DNA of 64,000 bases, from assembly GCF_900110415.1 (NCBI RefSeq), contig NZ_FODR01000014.1, forward strand, positions 1 to 64,000. Reading direction: 5' to 3'. The notes beneath the pieces were generated by a model. It ran no database searches and was not told the origin of the DNA. It saw only the letters and a program-made list of their open reading frames with translations. Shown piece after piece: positions 35,505-43,735 of the stretch. Each line of letters begins with the position of its first letter. Position 1 is the first letter of the stretch. Source of the DNA: Mucilaginibacter sp. OK283 (GTDB lineage Bacteria; Bacteroidota; Bacteroidia; Sphingobacteriales; Sphingobacteriaceae). The translations under genes and the position numbers were made by a program.

Positions 35505-36956
35505 TTAAAATTGAAAGTAAATAAATTGTTGTTCTTTGCCGGTAAAAAGGAAAATCAAAAAGACTAAAAGGTAGTAAAAAGCCATCCTGTAGGAGCGTTT
35601 TTGCAATTTAGGCAATGCCGAAATTGCGTAGGGGTTTTCGCGGCCGAGCCATTCAACTACCAGGAACAGTATTACCAGCAAAATGGTTTCAAATAACTGG
35701 CTTCGGTTAACATCAAGATTGAAGCCCGAAAACAGAGAGGCAGAAAATATTTTTGAAATATAGCTTAGTGCATGTGTTACGCTATTTGCTCTAAAAAATA
35801 TCCAGGCAAATACCACCATCATGAAAGTTAAAACGATATGAGCTAACTCTGCAACGGTGGGTAAAAGTTTACCTTTGGCCACAATTTCCAGGTTATTTCT
35901 GTTTGTTTTTAAGATGATTGAGGGCATTATGAATAAAGCATTTAAAAAGCCCCAAACAATAAATGTCCAATTGGCGCCGTGCCAAAAACCACTTATTAAA
36001 AAAATGATAAAGGTATTCCTTATTTTCATCCAGGCGCCTCCCTTACTACCGCCCAAAGGCACGTACAAATAATCGCGAAACCAGGTTGACAGTGAGATAT
36101 GCCATCTTCTCCAAAACTCCGCTACGTCTCTTGAAAAATACGGGAAGGCAAAATTCCTTAGCAGTTCAATCCCTAACAATCTTGCTACGCCGAGGGCTAT
36201 ATCTGAGTAACCGGAGAAATCGCAATAAATTTGGAATGCAAAAAACAAAGCGCCCAATACCAAGGTACTACCGGTATAAGCGGAGGAATTTGCAAAAATC
36301 ATATTTGCATACCCTGCGCACTGATCTGCTATAACTATTTTTTTAAATAAGCCCCATAATATCTGGCGTAAGCCATCCGCCGCTTTGTAATAATCAAATG
36401 AACGTTTTGTTTTTATTTGCGGCAGCAAATGTGTTGCCCTTTCAATGGGCCCGGCCACCAACAGCGGAAAGAAACTGACGAATAGCGAATAGTCAACAAA
36501 GTTTCTTTCGGCCTGTATCCTATTTTTATAAATATCTATTACATAGGATAAACCATGGAAGGTATAAAAAGAGATACCAACCGGTAAAATTACCTTTAAA
36601 GTCCAGGGGCTTACGTGCAAGCCAATGTTTGCAGAGAACTGTGCAAATGACGAAGCAAAAAAATTATAGTATTTAAAAACACACAGAAAACCCAGGTTTA
36701 TTATTACACTAAGCCAAAACCACATTTTTTTTCGTCTATTACCATCAGAACCCGCCATTTTAAGCCCGGTAAAATAGTCTAACAAGGTTGAAAAGATTAA
36801 TAGGAAGAGAAAACGCCAATCCCAACAGGCATAAAAAAAGTAACTGGCAAAAAGCAGTAACAAGTTTTGCGTTCTTAAGCTTTTGTAAAATAATAACCAA
36901 TAGAGGCCAAATACAACGGGTAAAAAAATTGCAAAGCCAATGGAGTTAAAAAGCAT
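35505..36956 (-). CDS. MBOAT family O-acyltransferase, AlgI-like
   Basis: This is a 483-residue polytopic protein with about ten membrane segments. MBOAT signatures include FWRRWHISLSTWFRDYLYVPLGG (281-303, H286), GFWHGANWTFIVWG with the catalytic H326, and FFPLLVAGPIER. Such proteins move acyl groups, usually acetyl, across the membrane onto a polysaccharide with a periplasmic SGNH partner, here the next gene. It lies at the far end of the exopolysaccharide cluster, separated from it by the three regulatory genes, so it may form its own operon. Confidence 0.92.
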   Translation of the reverse strand: MLFNSIGFAIFLPVVFGLYWLLFYKSLRTQNLLLLFASYFFYACWDWRFLFLLIFSTLLDYFTGLKMAGSDGNRRKKMWFWLSVIINLGFLCVFKYYNFFASSFAQFSANIGLHVSPWTLKVILPVGISFYTFHGLSYVIDIYKNRIQAERNFVDYSLFVSFFPLLVAGPIERATHLLPQIKTKRSFDYYKAADGLRQILWGLFKKIVIADQCAGYANMIFANSSAYTGSTLVLGALFFAFQIYCDFSGYSDIALGVARLLGIELLRNFAFPYFSRDVAEFWRRWHISLSTWFRDYLYVPLGGSKGGAWMKIRNTFIIFLISGFWHGANWTFIVWGFLNALFIMPSIILKTNRNNLEIVAKGKLLPTVAELAHIVLTFMMVVFAWIFFRANSVTHALSYISKIFSASLFSGFNLDVNRSQLFETILLVILFLVVEWLGRENPYAISALPKLQKRSYRMAFYYLLVFLIFLFTGKEQQFIYFQF

Positions 36957-37274
36957 AAAACAAGAATTGATATTTTAGATGATAAGGAATTGTAAAACTC
37001 AATTAAACGTGTGCTCAAGATTGAAAAGCGGGTTTAACAAGCCCCTGAATTTTTGATTGAGGCTTTGGCTTAAGTAGTTAAAGTAACCGGCAATATTAAA
37101 TTACTCCAGATGAAAAATTCAATTGGATAGCGATAATACCATGTATTGCTATTGCTGATTTGCCGGTTTACTAATTGCTTGGTTTTTATTGCATTTGGCC
37201 TTCTTAACGCTTAAATCCCTAAACGCATCCTTTTTGTTCATAAATAACATCACGAACAAAAATTCAATAAAGCC

Positions 37275-37304
37275 GCACATACTTAATAGTTTTTAAGTAT
37301 GTGC
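37275..37304. repeat. 12-bp perfect palindrome in an intergenic gap
   Basis: GCACATACTTAA, a 6-base loop, TTAAGTATGTGC. It lies 63 bases past the stop of the HTH gene at 37367 and upstream of the MBOAT gene. It could be a terminator without a T tract or an operator. The rest of 36957-37366 holds no recognised gene. Confidence 0.5.
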
Positions 37305-37366
37305 CAAAAAATGCTTCTTTTATTAAAGAGTAGTTTTTTATTTATAATAACGAGCTGATTGAATAT

Positions 37367-37804
37367 TCAATTCTTACCTTCGTGGCTCAACACCTCGTTA
37401 AATTTTTCAAGCAGCTTAATATATTTATCCATCCAATAATAGGTGGCATCGCGTGGTTGCTCTTTACCTACCAGGCGCTCAAAACCACTATCTGCATTTA
37501 CAGAATTGATTTTCCTGGCAAAGGCATCTGGAAACTCCTTTGAAAAATCGTGGTCTATCACAAAACCAATCTGGCAGATAACATCCAAACTTAATTTTTT
37601 TGTTTCAAACCAATTATATAATGTACGACGACTAACATTTAGTTTGCGCGCAATTTCACTAATTCCCATATGATCTCTCCTCACAATACGTTCAACTATT
37701 TGTCCATAGTGCAAATCATTGCACACCGTTGCCTCGATTGTGGTGCCACCATTATCGAAATAGTCATTTACCGAGTAATCTTTAGTGCTGATCATAAAAT
37801 ACAT
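37367..37804 (-). CDS. Small helix-turn-helix regulator
   Basis: This 145-residue protein has one visible helix-turn-helix (about 47-68: MGISEIARKLNVSRRTLYNW), followed by FETKKLSLDVICQIGFVID, similar to XRE/HTH_28-type domains. The C-terminal half (about 95-145) is helical and not recognised. It lies between the exopolysaccharide cluster with its PAS protein and the MBOAT pair, all on the same strand, and may regulate them. An ATG nine bases inside the start is an alternative. Confidence 0.7.
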   Translation of the reverse strand: MYFMISTKDYSVNDYFDNGGTTIEATVCNDLHYGQIVERIVRRDHMGISEIARKLNVSRRTLYNWFETKKLSLDVICQIGFVIDHDFSKEFPDAFARKINSVNADSGFERLVGKEQPRDATYYWMDKYIKLLEKFNEVLSHEGKN

Positions 37805-38110
37805 CGTTTAGGTGAAAATTATATTATAAGAATTTTGTACATCAAATAAAATTTGTTGAACATGAATAACAGCACCAGGGGCGAGTGCTAATTGATTTTT
37901 TTAATAATAATTTAGGCGTTCAATTGAAAATATTGGTCGATCTTTACAATTGATTTTTTTATTAAATTTAGAGACATTAGAACAATAAACCAACCTTTTA
38001 AAGTCCAATTAATAACTACAAAAGGTCTGGAAAAGAGATATTTAACTTTAAATTACAGCCAATTACATAAAATTTCATAATAAGCAAATATCGTTATTCC
38101 GTAGCTGAAA
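37805..38110. other. AT-rich intergenic stretch, no feature recognised
   Basis: No coding frame, consensus promoter or strong hairpin was seen. The duplicated word ATTGATTTTTTTA (near 37891 and 37949) is the only pattern noticed. Confidence 0.5.
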
Positions 38111-38491
38111 TCATTCAATTTTTATGCCAAATCCGGAGAAACGGGTTGTTATAAAACTTATTAAATCACGATCATTGCCGGCCTGGAAGGTGCAGTTTTT
38201 TACATTAATTATTTTAAAATGATGCTCAGCATCACCTGATTTTGCCGTAAATTGAATAAATGGAATTTTGTTTGTGTACAAATAGCTAAACATTGTTTTG
38301 TAAACATCAAACCCATTCATACCTGACATAATAATTTCGCATATAACCAAATCAGGCAAATACTCTTCCAGGTAACCAATCGCACTAAAACCGTCACTGG
38401 CCTCTAAAATTGTATATCCTTCAACCGAAAGAAGATCAGCGATATTTTTTCTGGTCACATCATTATCCTCAATGAGCAAAATATTGTTCAT
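38111..38491 (-). CDS. Stand-alone receiver-like protein with degenerate phosphorylation site
   Basis: This is a 126-residue receiver-fold protein. Acidic-pocket residues (LLIEDND) and the switch threonine (FTAKSGD) are present. The phosphoacceptor aspartate position reads VICEIIMSGMNG, so it is a glutamate (E52), and the usual Lys-Pro near the end is replaced (NCTFQAGNDRDL). Phosphorylation is therefore unlikely; a constitutive or protein-binding pseudo-receiver is inferred. The ATG at 38491 is preferred over TTG 38497. It follows the PAS/HTH gene after 64 bases and has no output domain of its own. Confidence 0.85.
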   Translation of the reverse strand: MNNILLIEDNDVTRKNIADLLSVEGYTILEASDGFSAIGYLEEYLPDLVICEIIMSGMNGFDVYKTMFSYLYTNKIPFIQFTAKSGDAEHHFKIINVKNCTFQAGNDRDLISFITTRFSGFGIKIE

Positions 38492-38555
38492 AAACAACCT
38501 GGTTTTGATAATAAAAAAATGTTATGCCGGCGTTAGGGAAATTGGCGGCGTTATT

Positions 38556-40031
38556 TTAGAAAGTTATATCTATAAGAATACCCGATAGTTTCTCGCATTT
38601 GCCATCTTTAAACTCCGGATAACCTGCTACTTTCACCTTCAGCAGGTGTCCTTTGGCCGTAATCATTTCAAAATCGCCGCCAAAAGGTTTTGCGTTTAAC
38701 ATGGCATTTTTTAAACCGATGGCTGCCCTGTCACGATTCTCGCCCTCTTTATAAAAGCTAATGGCAGTTTCAAGATCGGGCGTAAAATCAGCCGGTACCT
38801 CAAGCATTTCCTTTAATACCTTGCTCCAAACAGTTGTATTATCTTTAAAATTCCGGCTCCAGGCGCCTATACGCGCTATCTTCTGTGTTTTATTAAGTAT
38901 TTCTAAAACTTCTTTATTTTCATTGATGCTAAGCCTAAAAGGCACGTAGTTTTGCGTCATAATCATAAACCCGCCTACTTCCTTTGAATCATCATACCAG
39001 GGTCTGATATCCCAGTGCATCCATGATAAGGTTCCATCCTTTTTTTCGACGATGCCATCATCAAAATAAATCTCGCCCTTGAGGCAGGTGGGTAGCAGGT
39101 CTTGAAATTGTGACGGAAACTCAGGCAATAGCTCATATAAATTACATCCGGTAATATCTTTATCTTGCAAATCATAATCTTCAATCCATTTCAATGATGC
39201 AGCTATAAAATGCATATCTATATCAAACATGGCAATGGCTATTGGCTCTTGCTCGATAAAAGCCTTGTAATTTATAACCTGGGGGCCTGCAGAATGATGA
39301 TTTGAAGATTTATCTTTTAAATATTTTTGGTAACATTTTGAAAAATTAGAAGGGTTTGAAAAATTTAATAAAGATGCCATTTGCGATTTATTGTACCTTT
39401 TTTCGGCAATGTAGCGCTCGGCAAACTCCATTTGAAGCATGCGATAGTATGAAAAAATAGTATCGTTGTATTTTTCTTTAAAATCCCGTTTCAGCTTTGA
39501 TTCGGATATAAAATGTTTTTTTGCAAGCGCAGCTATACTCGGAAACCCCGTAAAAATCCAGGATCTCAGGGTTTGAATAACCTCATCAAGATTATGATCG
39601 GTTGGATTCAGAAAGGCCTTTTTCTGCGGTAAATGTTCGTTATCAACTATCTTCTTTTCCATTGGGTTTAGTATTACAACCTGTACAAAAAAGCCATCAA
39701 CCTGCCCTTCTACAAAATTTGGTGTATAAGTGGCACGTGTATTCATCATTTGCCCGCTACGATCCTGCAAAAACCGTTCAAAAACCTGCACATGTCCGTT
39801 TAAAGCGCCGTCTATATACTTTAAGTTATTTTGATATAGTGATTGTCCCAGTAACTCCCACAAATACATTTTATTTATCATTGCATCTGGTTCAATACCA
39901 AACCAGTTTCTGTAAGCATCATTTGCAAACCGGCAGATAAGGTTTTTATCCCAATACCCAAGCATCGCATCGCTGTGCTTTAATATCCCGGTGATAATTT
40001 CAATTAGAGACAGTTTAACTAAAAGCGGCAT
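38556..40031 (-). CDS. PAS-AraC(HTH)-PAS-PAS regulator
   Basis: This is a 491-residue protein with unusual domain order. A first PAS domain (about 18-125; DAMLGYWDKNLICRFANDAY) is followed by a complete AraC-type double helix-turn-helix (about 151-239; PSIAALAKKHFISESKLKRDF, then ASLLNFSNPSNFSKCYQKYL). Two more PAS domains follow (about 255-365 and 385-491; KIARIGAWSRN opens the last). No kinase or phosphodiesterase is present. It should bind DNA through the central HTH under control of small-molecule or redox signals at the PAS domains. It sits just beyond the exopolysaccharide genes and upstream of the pseudo-receiver gene. The ligand and targets are unknown. Confidence 0.82.
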   Translation of the reverse strand: MPLLVKLSLIEIITGILKHSDAMLGYWDKNLICRFANDAYRNWFGIEPDAMINKMYLWELLGQSLYQNNLKYIDGALNGHVQVFERFLQDRSGQMMNTRATYTPNFVEGQVDGFFVQVVILNPMEKKIVDNEHLPQKKAFLNPTDHNLDEVIQTLRSWIFTGFPSIAALAKKHFISESKLKRDFKEKYNDTIFSYYRMLQMEFAERYIAEKRYNKSQMASLLNFSNPSNFSKCYQKYLKDKSSNHHSAGPQVINYKAFIEQEPIAIAMFDIDMHFIAASLKWIEDYDLQDKDITGCNLYELLPEFPSQFQDLLPTCLKGEIYFDDGIVEKKDGTLSWMHWDIRPWYDDSKEVGGFMIMTQNYVPFRLSINENKEVLEILNKTQKIARIGAWSRNFKDNTTVWSKVLKEMLEVPADFTPDLETAISFYKEGENRDRAAIGLKNAMLNAKPFGGDFEMITAKGHLLKVKVAGYPEFKDGKCEKLSGILIDITF

Positions 40032-40182
40032 TTGTGCAAGAATATAAATGTAGCAATTTTCATAAACCCATTAATTCATGAAAAAAAATCAGGTTATCAA
40101 AAGTGCAAATAACAAATTAAGTTATTGTCTTAAAGAGATATAAAAGTTGTAAAAATATGATACATGTCATTTTTTTGGGGCT

Positions 40183-42138
40183 TTAGCACCGTATGCTCAC
40201 TGGTATCCGGGCATCCAATTTTTCATATCGCGAATTATTGCTAATAAAGTCGGGCAGAATATTTTTCATTTTGGCTACCATTAAATCAATATCCCTGCAT
40301 AAATTAAGTTCAAGTAGTTCATTTACAACCTTATTAACATCAGCGTATTTTACAGGGATGGTTTTTGAAATTTTTATATCCTTGTTGTAAGTGGGTATAA
40401 CTTCCTCTTCAATGTTTAGCAGCTCCTCGTAAAGCTTCTCGCCGGGCCTTAGGCCGGTATAAACAATTTTTATGTCTTCGCCAGGCACCATTCCCACTAA
40501 TTTTATCATGTTGGCAGCCAGATCGGCAATTTTAACAGGCAGTCCCATATCAAATAAAAATATTTCGCCGCCATTGCCCATTATCGCGGCTTCAATTACA
40601 AGTTGCACAGCTTCGGGTATAGTCATAAAATACCGCGTAATTTCGGGATGGGTTACGGTAACCGGTCCCCCTTTTTCAATTTGTGCTTTGAACCGTGGTA
40701 TTACCGATCCGTTTGACCCCATTACGTTGCCAAAACGCGTCGTAATAAATTTAGTTTGATTTAGCACTCCATTACATAAATCGCTACAAAAAAAACGGTT
40801 GTCAAATGTTTTGCTGTTTAACGATTGAATATACATTTCGGCAATGCGTTTTGAAGCACCCATAACATTAGTTGGCCTTACTGCCTTATCTGTCGATATC
40901 ATCACAAACTTTTCTACACCAAACAAGACCGATATATCGGCTAAGTTCTTAGTACCTCCTATATTTGTCAGCACCGCTTCTGTGGGATTATTTTCCATCA
41001 TGGGCACATGCTTGTAAGCCGCCGCGTGGAAAACAATTTGCGGCCTGTACAATTCAAACAAGCTTTTAATACGGGTTTCGTTTTGGATATTGGCAATAAA
41101 AATACGCGCTTTGTCGGCATGTATTCCCTCTTCAATCTCTAATTGAATTTCGTGCAATGGGGTTTCGGCCTGGTCGCACAACACCACAAATTCGGGTTCA
41201 TATCCTAAAATTTGCCTTACCAGTTCAGATCCTATTGAACCTGCTGCGCCTGTTACTAAAACTCTTTTACCCTGTATATCATCAAAAATATGCTTACACG
41301 AGAGTTTAATGGGCTTACGTTCAAGCAAATCTTCAATTTTCAGATCCTTAAACTGCTTTAAATTAGGTTGGCCGTTTATCCATTCATTTGATGGCGGAAC
41401 TGTAATTACCTTGATACCTAATTCAACACACTTTGCTATTGCCGTTCTTTTACCTTCGGTTTGTATATCTTCAGACGTTATGAACATTTTTTTGATACCG
41501 TATTTATTGTTCAACCTGGTAATAGCTGTAATAGGATAAACCCGCTTTTGCTCAAGGCACTTATAAACTTTGTCGTCGCCTGTGTCGATAAAGCCCTGAA
41601 CATTTATCATAAACCCCCGCTGGCCTTCCAAAGTATTCTTTATCAGGATAGAAGATGTACCCGAACCATATATCAAAACATTTTCTTTTTCTATTTTATA
41701 CCCGGGTTCATCAAAGTATTTAAAAACGTCTTTGATAACAATACGCATGCCCATCAGCAGCGATGAGGAGATAAAAAAATTAATAAACAAAACATCTCCT
41801 AAGCCTTGCAAATTTATGTTAAGATATGTTGCGAACACCAAATGATAAATTATCACGAAGGCAACAGTGCTTACAAAAACAGCTGTAAGAATGCGCAGCA
41901 TGTCGCGGGTGTTTGAATGCCTTATAATATGCGTGTGTACCCGCATTACTAAAAAGATAAACACGGCGTTACTGCAATAAAATGCTATATAGTAAAGGTT
42001 GTTCTGTTCCAGATCGAGTTTACCTTTTACCGAAAACGACAAGCATAAGGATATGAGGACAATACCAAGATCGGTTAATAGTATTAGCCACCTTGAATGA
42101 AATTTGTCCTGAAACAATAAATTCCTGAGGTATATCAT
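40183..42138 (-). CDS. CapD/WbpM-like nucleotide-sugar 4,6-dehydratase, membrane-bound
   Basis: The 651-residue protein has four N-terminal membrane segments (about 15-135) and a CoA-binding-like Rossmann domain (about 150-250). An extended SDR domain then carries VLVTGAAGSIGSEL (293-306), the STDKAVRPTNVMGASKR active-site region (415-431, with Met in place of the SDR Tyr as in WbpM/FlaA1 relatives) and MGNGGEIFLFDMG. Such enzymes make 4-keto-6-deoxy sugars from UDP-HexNAc in capsule and EPS pathways. Aminotransferase and acetyltransferase genes in the cluster could continue to a bacillosamine-like or related sugar. It is the last biosynthetic gene of the long minus-strand run. Confidence 0.9.
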   Translation of the reverse strand: MIYLRNLLFQDKFHSRWLILLTDLGIVLISLCLSFSVKGKLDLEQNNLYYIAFYCSNAVFIFLVMRVHTHIIRHSNTRDMLRILTAVFVSTVAFVIIYHLVFATYLNINLQGLGDVLFINFFISSSLLMGMRIVIKDVFKYFDEPGYKIEKENVLIYGSGTSSILIKNTLEGQRGFMINVQGFIDTGDDKVYKCLEQKRVYPITAITRLNNKYGIKKMFITSEDIQTEGKRTAIAKCVELGIKVITVPPSNEWINGQPNLKQFKDLKIEDLLERKPIKLSCKHIFDDIQGKRVLVTGAAGSIGSELVRQILGYEPEFVVLCDQAETPLHEIQLEIEEGIHADKARIFIANIQNETRIKSLFELYRPQIVFHAAAYKHVPMMENNPTEAVLTNIGGTKNLADISVLFGVEKFVMISTDKAVRPTNVMGASKRIAEMYIQSLNSKTFDNRFFCSDLCNGVLNQTKFITTRFGNVMGSNGSVIPRFKAQIEKGGPVTVTHPEITRYFMTIPEAVQLVIEAAIMGNGGEIFLFDMGLPVKIADLAANMIKLVGMVPGEDIKIVYTGLRPGEKLYEELLNIEEEVIPTYNKDIKISKTIPVKYADVNKVVNELLELNLCRDIDLMVAKMKNILPDFISNNSRYEKLDARIPVSIRC

Positions 42139-42164
42139 AGCAGTTAGTTGTTTAGGTAAAAAAA

Positions 42165-43202
42165 TTATGCGTAGCGATAGAGTGGGAAAAAATCTATTTC
42201 CGGGTTATTGTTAATTCCTTTTTGAGCAAGTAAATTTTGATAAACGGCAGGGTTTGCAATATAACGCCAGGTGTTAAATTCAAAATGTAATTTCGAAAAT
42301 GCGGCTTTCCATTCAAAAAGTTTATCGTGTTTGTAGCCAAGGCCACCACCCAAATTATAATATCTCATCCCCTCGCGCCTGCCAATGAGCGTAATTTCGT
42401 CAACCAGAAACTTTGTGGGGCTTTCGTGCAGATATTCGGCCCGCGTGCCAACCAAATGAGCCTGTATAATATCGTTGGTAAAAGTTATAATGGTGCTTGA
42501 CATAACAGTGGCACCGTCATAAACCATTAGCACCCGTGCATCATATTCATTTGTATTGCATATGTTGTTAAAATATTGATCATTGAATAAATAAGAATCG
42601 GCTGCTCCTACCCTTTTCATGCTCTCCCTATAAATACCGGCAAAAATCTCCAGGGCCTTTGGGCCCTTTTCTTCTACTACCCTGAACCCCTTTTTCCAGG
42701 CATGTTTAATGGCATCCATAGTGCTTTGCCGGTAATCCTCACGCTGGTCGTCAATGCTTTTAAACAAATCAATCACTACCGTTTTGCCATTTGAATGTAC
42801 CCCTCCAAATTTATCAAGCAGCTTTTGCTGCTTGTAAAAGGGATGCATTCGAATAAATAGCGAAATGTAATTGCTGCCGGAAAGAAAGGAAATAAATGCA
42901 CCCCTAAAATTCTCAATAAAGCTATCCTCAAGGTTTTCCATCTTTTTGTTCGAAACCGGGCCCGAGAATCCATAAACACAAGTAAGGTCAAAAAAATCCG
43001 TTCCAGGTATATTACGTTCAATTAACGGGAATACGATATAGTCATCGCCCTGCTGGTATACAAATAAAAGCGGCCGGGATTTACTTTCAAGTGAATTTTC
43101 GATAGTGTGATAATGCCAGGTATGATAAAAATCATATTCGGCCGCCCCCCGAATGTAGTTTGTCCACTCTTCCCTATTAAGAATGGTTAGTACTTTTGTC
43201 AT
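42165..43202 (-). CDS. FemAB-like GNAT-fold acyltransferase
   Basis: This is a 345-residue protein of the FemAB/GNAT-like superfamily found in exopolysaccharide clusters. Visible parts are an N-terminal half-domain (WHYHTIENSL, LLFVYQQGDDYIVFPL) and a second half with MDAIKHAWKKGFRVVEE, TIITFTNDIIQAHLVGT and YYNLGGGLGYKHDKLFEWKAAF. By analogy it would attach an amino acid or acyl group to a sugar or lipid carrier. It lies 26 bases from both neighbours, in operon spacing. The substrate is unknown. Confidence 0.75.
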   Translation of the reverse strand: MTKVLTILNREEWTNYIRGAAEYDFYHTWHYHTIENSLESKSRPLLFVYQQGDDYIVFPLIERNIPGTDFFDLTCVYGFSGPVSNKKMENLEDSFIENFRGAFISFLSGSNYISLFIRMHPFYKQQKLLDKFGGVHSNGKTVVIDLFKSIDDQREDYRQSTMDAIKHAWKKGFRVVEEKGPKALEIFAGIYRESMKRVGAADSYLFNDQYFNNICNTNEYDARVLMVYDGATVMSSTIITFTNDIIQAHLVGTRAEYLHESPTKFLVDEITLIGRREGMRYYNLGGGLGYKHDKLFEWKAAFSKLHFEFNTWRYIANPAVYQNLLAQKGINNNPEIDFFPLYRYA

Positions 43203-43228
43203 AATTGGTATGGTCCTATTGTTGTATG

Positions 43229-43735
43229 TTAATTCTTACAGTTTTGTGCAGCTATGAACTTACTTTTGGTAATATTCATACAAATAAGGTCATCTTGTTT
43301 ACCCTTAATTTCAAAGCCAGCCTTTTCATATACTGTTATGGCCGATATATTTGAGGGGTGAACCTTAAGATAGATAAGGTCCAGTTCTTTTATCAGGAAA
43401 CCATAATTTAGAATTTTCATAGTTGCCTGGTAACCAATGCCTTTACCCCAATAAAGCCTGTTGCCGATAAAAAGATGTAGTTCGGCATCATGAGCGGTTA
43501 AATCTAACAACTGAACGTTACCTATATAGGTATTAAGTTCTTTAACGCAAATTGCAAATCGTGCCTGATTTTCTTTAAGTAATTCGCCCTGCAGCCAGGC
43601 GGTTTCAATCACTGCAGTAATGTAATTAACTGGTTTGTAGCCTGTGTAAATCCAAATTAACGGATCGTTGCGCCAGGCGTAAGAAACCAGTGCATCTTCT
43701 ACAACCAATGGCCGTATGTATATTGATATTGTCAT
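43229..43735 (-). CDS. GNAT family N-acetyltransferase (RimJ/PseH-like)
   Basis: This 168-residue GNAT protein shows YIGNVQLLDL, the CoA-binding segment LYWGKGIGYQATMKILNYGF and VHPSNISAITVYEKAGFEIKG. The length and pattern resemble PseH- or RimJ-type acetyltransferases, which N-acetylate amino-sugars in surface glycan pathways. Its start overlaps the stop of the aminotransferase-like gene by four bases (ATGA), which implies coupled translation. An amino-sugar N-acetyl transfer is the likely role. Confidence 0.82.
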   Translation of the reverse strand: MTISIYIRPLVVEDALVSYAWRNDPLIWIYTGYKPVNYITAVIETAWLQGELLKENQARFAICVKELNTYIGNVQLLDLTAHDAELHLFIGNRLYWGKGIGYQATMKILNYGFLIKELDLIYLKVHPSNISAITVYEKAGFEIKGKQDDLICMNITKSKFIAAQNCKN

